A stretch of DNA of 26,651 nt from Carex sylvatica (lineage: Eukaryota > Streptophyta > Magnoliopsida > Poales > Cyperaceae), in assembly GCA_964058845.1 (NCBI GenBank), contig CAXKVR010000474.1, forward strand, positions 1-26,651. The letters are read 5' to 3'. A program made the translations under genes and the position numbers. Of this stretch, positions 20,316 to 26,651 are shown piece after piece (positions within the stretch are counted from its first letter, which is position 1; each line of letters starts with the position of its first letter). The notes beneath the pieces were generated by a model that did no database searches, was not told the DNA's origin, and saw only the letters and a program-made list of their open reading frames with translations.

Positions 20316-22429
20316 ATGTCTCAAGTAATAATAAATATTTATTATGGACGCGAAATTTCAGACGCACTGACCTGCACATTTCCTGTTACAAATTTAACGA
20401 GTCTTGATGAGCTAAGAAAATATATATATGTTAGCATTCATTTGCTCCCCAACCAGTTCAATCTGACAATCAAGGCTCGTTTGAACACAGCACCACCTGG
20501 CTCAGCAGAAAAATACCAGTTATTTAGCATAGACGAGGAAACGATATGGCACATGATGCTTGAATATGCCACTCCGGTACTGAATTTTAAACTTCTTGAT
20601 TTAGTGGTTGAGTCAGTACCAGTTGTTAGTCATACCAATTATGACCCATATCCGGGTAGTGTACCTGGAAGTAGCAGAGACACAACGGTGTCTGATTCAC
20701 CCATATATTGTGATAATCCACCTGATATACCGATATTTGATGATTTGGTAACTCGTTTTGACGAGCTGAATAATAATACTAGCTCAGACACAAACTCTAG
20801 TTCTGACACAAACTCTGACCTTGGTGGCTCAGCTGTCGGGGAAGATGATATGGCTGAAATGGAGGATCAAATTAGAATACAAGATGTAATGAAGGAGTGG
20901 GTAAATTCCATTCCCTTTATTAATCGAGGATTGCGGCATCCTTTTCCGGCATTTAATGATGATGTGTCGATGCCGTACAAGGATGAAGCATTTTTTGGTT
21001 ATCCACCCAGAATTGACGGTCAATTTTCAGTGGGACAGATGTTTGAATCCAAAGCCGATCTTAAATCCCAGCTGGGTGGATTTGCCCTAAATCATAACTT
21101 AGAATTACAACAAAAACATACCAATCGTACTACCTATATAGTTATATGTAGAGCAGAGGGGTGTCCATGGAGGTTATATGCAAAAACCACTGAGACGGGA
21201 AATTGGACAATTGCAACAAACCCATACGAGCACAATTGTTACAGTATTGCTTGTAAAGTAGACAGTCGTCAGATGACTGCCAGGATGATTGCAGATATAA
21301 TCAAACCTGGTCTACAGGAGGACCTGGAGATGTCAATTAAAGCATGTCGATTTGCAGTTAGAAATGCATACAAAACGGTTCAGCCTTCATATAACAAGAT
21401 TTGGAGAGGGAGGGAGTTAGCTATTGCTGATTTATTTGGTTCTTGGGAAAAAGCATACGAACTGCTACCTTCTATGCTCCGTGCAATCCAGATGTCTACC
21501 CCAGGCACAAAATACATAATTGAGCACGAACCATCTACGCATATGGGCGTCCATATTTTCACCCGTGTGGCATGGGCTTTCGGTCCATGCATTCAATCCT
21601 GGCCATACCTCCGACCAGTTATAAGTGTAGATGCTGGACACCTATCAGGCAGGTATAAAGGAAAATTATTCATGGCATGCGCTTATGATGCAGAACAACA
21701 ATTATTACCAATTGCGTTCGGAATTGCGGATGAGGAGAGTTCATCCAATTGGGGCTGGTTTATGCAATTTGTACGTGAAAATATTGTCGGTCCTGGTCGG
21801 ATATGCGTTATATCAGACCAGCATGCTGCAATCCGTTCAGTGTTTGATAGAACTGATTTAGGGTGGTGTGAGGAAAGGGGTGAAGCAGTTCATCGATTAT
21901 GTTCTCAACATATTGCGGCAAATGTTTACAAGTTGTGCAAGGACCAAATCATAAAAAAAATATTCAAGAAATTTGTGTGTAAGATGAAACCTTGGAGGTT
22001 TAATAAGGGTATGGAGTTGATAAATGGTAGGAGTAGTACTACTCATCAGTATGTCATGTGGTGTGGTAAACGGTTGCAAAATCTCGAAGAAGAGCCTTTG
22101 CAACTCCATAAATGGGCACAATGTCATGATGGAGGCCTGAATAGGTGGGGTATAATGACTACAAACGGATCAGAATCCTTGAACAATGTATTTCGAGTGG
22201 CTCGCCAACTGCCTGTAACAGCAATAGTTGAGCGCACATTTTACAAAATTATGGATTGGTATTTTAAAAGAGGTAAGGTCGCTCAACAATGGGTTCGAAA
22301 AGGAATGAGATTATCAGAAAATATATTATCAGTTTTAGAATATGTACTAAAAAAGGAAAACAGCATCGAGTTATACCAATGGGGCCCAACATTTATGAGG
22401 TCATAGTTCATGATGGAGTCGTCAGAACG
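20316..22429 (+). CDS. MULE (MuDR-type) transposase, exon 1
   Basis: Catalytic subunit of a Mutator-like DNA transposon, expected to bind the terminal repeats and cut and rejoin DNA in the nucleus. Residues 1-105 look like the ubiquitin-like/PB1-type N-terminus of some MULE proteins (inferred). A Ser/Asp/Asn-rich acidic linker follows at about 150-185. The MuDR DNA-binding zinc motif uses C278, C283, H306 and C308. The MULE core has D439 (SVDAGHL), D501 (ISDQHAA), a C529-x2-H532 pair and E620 (NGSESLNN), a complete DDE set. The open frame stops at 22,406, but the conserved continuation PNIYEVIVHDGVVRT is read in the next frame from 22,385 to the donor ACG|gtatgt at 22,429. One base therefore appears lost near the gggg run at 22,381-22,384. 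Otherwise it is well preserved. Confidence 0.9.
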
Positions 22430-22508
22430 GTATGTCAGTTATTTACTTAAATTAGTAGTTTAAATTTATAAATGATAACACTTAATTTGTTTGATTATTT
22501 GATTGTAG

Positions 22509-22908
22509 GGAGTAAAAGGAGATATGAAGTACGAAGTTCGATTTTCAGGGGGAGAGGGGGGGATGCCTATTTGTGAGTGTCAAAAACCACAATTTACTGG
22601 CATTCCTTGCGATCACGTCATAGCGGTGTGTTGTCAGTTCCGTCTAAATTCGATGAACTATGTAAGCCAATATTATAGCGTTGAAAATTATGTCAACACA
22701 TGGAGAGGTAATTTTTCTAGCTTTGGTAACGCCCACAATTGGCCATTTGACGCAGGAGCACCTATAATCAGGCCAGACACAAATAAAATTAATAAGGGTA
22801 GAAGGAAGCACAAGAGAATTCCTAATTCTATGGATGATATGGAAGCTCGAATTAGGCCACGCAGTGGAGCACAGTATACAGAGGGATCTCGTAGAACAAG
22901 AAATTCAG
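22509..22908 (+). CDS. MULE transposase, exon 2 with SWIM zinc finger
   Basis: Acceptor ttgattgtag before 22,509. The exon opens GVKGDMKYEVRFSGG in phase 0 with the end of exon 1. It carries the SWIM finger found at the C-terminus of MULE transposases: C-E-C, nine residues, C-D-H (codons at 22,572-22,616), a DNA- or protein-binding zinc site. A basic stretch (NKGRRKHKRIPNS) follows, a plausible nuclear signal. The donor TTCAG|gttggg at 22,908 joins in frame to exon 3. If that intron is retained, translation ends at 22,931 instead. Confidence 0.82.
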
Positions 22909-22987
22909 GTTGGGAATTACATAGTGAATAAGTTAATATTTTAATTATTTTAACACACCTAATCATCTTTTTGTCATTTTTTAAAAG

Positions 22988-23271
22988 GAGCTACTGGTGG
23001 AAGACGAAGAAGCGTATCTGGCCCACACCCAGAGGCATCCGCTATGTATGAAGATGCAACAGCTACACAAGGTTCACGAAGAAGCATATCTGGTAACCGT
23101 CCATCTGGTAGTCGAGCAGAGCCATCTGGTAGTCGAGCAGAGCCATCTGGTAGTCGAGCAGAGCCATCTGGTAGTCGAGCAGAGCCATCTGGTAGGCAAG
23201 CAGAGCCATCTGGTAGCCGACCTATAGCTAGTCGTCTGATGAGAAAAATATTCAGACGTAAAGAACGCTAA
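22988..23271 (+). CDS. MULE transposase, exon 3: low-complexity basic tail
   Basis: The acceptor aaaag before 22,988 joins TCA-G|GA to give SGATGGRRRSVSG in frame. The tail contains five full and one partial copy of a 21-bp repeat at 23,101-23,220, coding PSGSRAE (one copy PSGRQAE). It ends with RLMRKIFRRKER and a stop at 23,271. It is Ser/Arg/Gly-rich and probably disordered. Exon status is inferred from the splice signals and the uninterrupted frame. Confidence 0.65.
23101..23220 (+). repeat. 21-bp coding minisatellite
   Basis: Five whole units and one partial unit of ccatctggtagtcgagcaga + g, nearly identical to each other, so recently expanded. The length is a multiple of three, keeping the transposase tail in frame. 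Confidence 0.9.
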
Positions 23272-23572
23272 ATAATTGTGACTTAAAATCATGATGATTA
23301 CCCAGCGAAAACAAGCATTTAGTTTTATTAAATGATTTGGACGTGTATGTTTCAAAATATTTCATGTTGGACTTGTTTACCATTTTCTTTTTGGACTTGT
23401 TTGGTTTTTTGGATTTGCATTCCGTAAATGATTTGGACGTTCGATTTGTATTTTGAAACATTAAATTTGTTAATAAAATATACATACAAGTTCGCACAAA
23501 ACATACAAGTTCGCACAAAACATACAAGACAAAACATACAAGTTAAAATCATTGTTGGGTTTTTTCGAGTCG
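23272..23572. other. 301-bp spacer between convergent genes
   Basis: Holds the 3' ends of both transcripts. Direct repeats of catacaagttcgcacaaaa lie at about 23,484-23,521, and gatttggacgt occurs twice. tcgagtcgctatatttgtt is duplicated across 23,564-23,629, reaching into the last codons of the PMD gene. Short minus-strand frames here are repeat artefacts. Confidence 0.5.
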
Positions 23573-25915
23573 CTATATTTGTTCTCTGTCCCTAGTAGCT
23601 CTAAATTTCGAGTCGCTATATTTGTTGGGTTTTTTCTTATGCCGTCGAGTTTGATTTACCATTGATGTCGAGGCACCACCATCTCCTATGGCATGCCCGT
23701 TTATCGTAATATTTTGTAACGACTCCAAAATATCACTTGGATCAGCATACATGGTGCTTTCAGGAACATGGACCTCTGGATAAATTGGTGCTTGGTCGCG
23801 AAGATCATCGCTGACATCAATATCTCTAAGATCAGTTGGAAGTCCTGCCTCATTGAGCACGGCTCTGAACAGTGCGATATGCCCCAGATCGGATAGGACA
23901 TCGCGACTACTTTCAAGCAAGAGAAGTCCAAAAGCCTTCTGTCCGGGTGTCTGCACCATGTTAACTCCTTTGACTATCTAGTTCAATTGGCAGAATTTCT
24001 ACAAGAAAATTATATTAAAAGATAATTTGTGTGATACAACAAAATAAGTTCATATATTAAAAAGAAAAATTAAAATACTTACGATTCGAGCTTGAATTAC
24101 AGCATCTGAGACATACCCAAGATTTGCAGTGTCTCCCGGTTCGGGCACTGCCTGGCTCAGAATTTAAGAATTGGCCTGACATGGAAAAATTGTATACATG
24201 CCATTGATGAAGAACCATTTCATATACTCGTCATACCTACGGAAAAAAATCAAACTTATTAACTATTTCATAGCATTGTTAAATGCATATATTTTATTTT
24301 TTATCTTAAATTAAATCGTACCTATCCGGAAGATAAGGTGTAAGGGCTCCATTTTCATACCGAGTTATGAAATTTATAGAAGGTGCCGTGATATATTCAC
24401 TAAAATGTTCGCTCCAGTCCGCAGAGGTTCCGTCATCATACAATCCATTCGCTCGTGTCCATTTGCGAATCTCTTCAAGATCTCTGAAGGATGGCGGAGC
24501 CGGTGGAGGAACTTCCTGAAATAACCCGAACTGTCGAAAAACCCTCTCGGGAAGGTGAATCTCTACCATCCAGAAATGGGTGCACCACACGCGACAGGTA
24601 TATAACGCCTGGTCTCTTATTCCGACCGAAGGTTTGAGGTATTGGTAACTCCGGTACGGCCTCCAGTTGACAACATTGGCCTTCAAACGCTCAAACTGAT
24701 CTCGATATTGCTTTGTGCCTAAGTTGTAAACACATGACAATTACATATTGAATCAACACAAACTTATATGGAAAAACATAATATTTATTATTAAAATGTA
24801 CCTCCCCTAGGGTTACCCTCCCAAGCATGCAGAATAGTCCACTTTGCTCCAAAAGCCAGTCTCTCATCCATTACTTCGCCGCCAAATGGTGGGTTATGTG
24901 GTACGGGCTGACCTATAGCAAACCGAGTCCAAGACCACATCTGTAGTAGTAGTAATGGACCATGAATTGAAGCTGGTTTATATCTGCATACACGTGATAA
25001 CTCGCGATACAGGCAAGCGAGTATAGCACCTCCCCAGTTGTAGTAGTTGATACCTTGAGGACCCAAATCTTCCACGAATTGTAAGTACATCAATGAGACA
25101 GAACTTGAATTCGAATCCGGAAACATGATAGACCCGAACAAGTCCATTGCATATACTCGTGTGTACTGGTTGATTATCTCCTGGTCATCCACTAGTTCCA
25201 AGTTTAACATGTTAAATTTTGTTCTCAACCATGTAAGACGCATATAGTTCTTTAAGACTGTTGTTTTCTCGTTGGGTTTACCCGCATACTCCACCCTTTT
25301 ATAATAAAAATCATCATCATCCCATTCAAAACCATCATACACTTCATGTCCTAAGCAATCTAAGATCAATTGTGAATAATGATCATCGGTACATCCAGAG
25401 ATAACCCTCCCTGTAAACATATATGTTAAACAAAATTATACTAGTACAAAATTTCAATTAATAATTAAAGTATAAATTAGCAATAAAAAAATGTTACCGG
25501 TAACGGATAATCCCCACAAACAGCTAACATCTTCCATTGTTACTGTGCACTCTCCCACCGGAAGATGAAAACTATTTGTCTCGGGTCTCCATCTCTCAAC
25601 GAGTGCAGTAATCAATTCTCTATCAATTAGACAATGATGGACATTAACCATCTGGTACAAGCCTAAATTTTTCAAGCCTTCTTTCATCTTTTCTTGGTAT
25701 CGAACGCCCATTTTTCCACTATCAGGACGCAGTGCATAATCGGGCTGGAATGATAATTATCATGCAAAAAAGTTTTACCAGAAATTAAATTCGAATTCTA
25801 AAATTTAATAAGTCAATTTAAATCCAAACCGATATTAAACAAATACCCTCGTATTCGCCACATGCATTTTAATTTCTGTTGGAAGCAACTGCAATAAAGA
25901 ATCTTCATCTTGCAT
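23573..25915 (-). pseudogene. Plant mobile domain (PMD) gene, MAIN-like, with in-frame stops
   Basis: Six exons on the minus strand, inferred from splice signals. They are 25,915-25,847 (MQDEDSLLQLLPTEIK), 25,744-25,498, 25,410-24,802, 24,718-24,322, 24,236-24,083 and 23,998-23,573. Joins are in frame. Diagnostic PMD sequence is ERWRPETNSFHLPVGECTVT then DVSCLWGLSVTG in exon 2. RVISGCTDDHY and YMRLTWLRTKF in exon 3, the W-rich centre, and RYDEYMKWFF at the start of exon 5 also fit. PMD proteins are found in plants both as host genes (MAIN, MAIL1, PP7-like long form) and in transposons, and act in the nucleus in gene and transposon silencing; their biochemistry is unsettled. Two stops interrupt this copy: TAA at 24,166-24,164 and TAG at 23,980-23,978. 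The last exon (PGQKAFGLLLLESSRDVLSD to TRRHKKKPNK) is hydrophilic with a basic end. It faces the MULE transposase tail to tail. Confidence 0.78.
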
Positions 25916-26651
25916 TTTTCACTACAATATAAATCAATACATACAAAAAAAATATTAACACGTAAATCCAATTCAATATTGACATGCACAATATGCAAAC
26001 CCAATTAACTATTAACATTCATTTTATTACTTTACATTATTATACAATTACACTACAAAAATCTAAATTACACTAAAAAAATAAATCATTCAACAATTAC
26101 TACATTCATGTACACTAAATAATTCTACAATTAATAGTTACATGATATAAACTTAAATTACACTAGATAAACCATTCATACAACTATACACATAAAACAT
26201 TTTGTTATACTAATTGCAAATAAATTACTACATAAATCAATTTTTATACTAAAATTACAACATAAATCATTTATTTATACCACAATTACTATATAAACCA
26301 TTTATACTACTAAAAAAATACACATAAATCATTTATTTATATTACATGCAAATAAATTACTACATAAACAATTTCTTTATACTAAAAAAAAAAAATTACA
26401 CATAAATTATTTATTTATACTAAAAAAAGGAAAAATTACACATAAATTATTTATTTATACTACAATTACTACATAAATTATTTATACTACAATTACTATA
26501 TAAACCATTTATACTACTAAAAAAAATACACATAAATCATTTATTTATATTACATGCAAATAAATTACTACATAAACAATTTATTTATACTAAAAATGAA
26601 AAAATTACACATAAATTATTTAATTATACTACAATTACTACATAAACCATT
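25916..26651. repeat. AT-rich repeats outside the PMD gene, probable MULE inverted-repeat region
   Basis: No gene. From about 26,040 the DNA is built of words such as acataaatcatttatttata, attactacataaa and actaaaaaaa. A unit of about 207 bp is repeated near 26,298 and 26,505. 26,083-26,122 in reverse complement matches 19,791-19,830 at about 34 of 40 bases by eye, so this segment is inverted relative to the left flank. The outer end is not reached. Confidence 0.6.

Noticed and set aside
21380..22127. Frames of 70-76 aa on either strand within the transposase
   Set aside because: Shadows of the 696-aa transposase frame, which has clear catalytic and zinc residues.
23074..23355. 93-aa minus frame with repeated RWLCSTT units
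   Set aside because: Antisense of the 21-bp coding minisatellite in the transposase tail.

Overview
The window looks like a transposon-rich stretch of flowering-plant nuclear DNA, probably from a eudicot. It is strongly AT-rich and has spliceosomal introns with GT/AG borders. It carries F-box/FBD gene pieces, a plant mobile domain (PMD) gene, a Mutator-like (MULE) transposase, a CACTA-type end and Ty3/gypsy-type LTR retrotransposon parts with plant tRNA primer sites. I see no rRNA, tRNA, CRISPR or prokaryotic feature. Species cannot be told from the sequence.

Left half (1-12,281). An 81-bp tandem satellite occupies 1-542, 7311-8860 and 9976-12,281. It is interrupted twice. At 543-7310 lies a minus-strand run of a small non-autonomous LTR element, here called A (LTR about 436 bp, tRNA-iMet primer site, gag-like remnant, no pol), in which neighbouring units share LTRs. 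One A LTR is itself split at 2400-6023 by a larger gypsy-type element, here called B (LTR about 1.87 kb, tRNA-Asp primer site). B's two LTRs are in opposite orientation and almost all of its interior is gone. A second, 5'-cut B LTR lies in the satellite at 8861-9975. Both B insertions are flanked by 5-bp direct repeats although their left ends are truncated.

Middle (12,282-18,950). A minus-strand multi-exon gene of unknown family (13,872 to 12,282) is cut off by the satellite. Its last exon is also present nearby in inverted orientation. A 138-bp inverted-repeat element (MITE-like), short tandem duplications, AT-rich DNA, a broken F-box/FBD gene (16,079-17,231) and one end of a CACTA transposon (17,528-17,849) follow.

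Right part (18,950-26,651). A MULE carries two convergent genes. The plus-strand transposase (20,316-23,271, three exons) has a MuDR zinc motif, DDE residues, a SWIM finger and a repetitive basic tail. The minus-strand PMD gene (25,915-23,573, six exons) meets it tail to tail 301 bp away. Each carries apparent inactivating changes: one 1-nt frameshift in the transposase and two in-frame stops in the PMD gene. AT-rich repeats outside the pair share words in inverted orientation, as expected for long terminal inverted repeats, but the outer ends are not resolved and the right one probably lies beyond the window.

The layout recalls MuDR of maize, where the transposase and a second gene are also convergent. 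The PMD gene as the second gene of this MULE is the most interesting functional hypothesis here. The B insertions are the most interesting structural observation.
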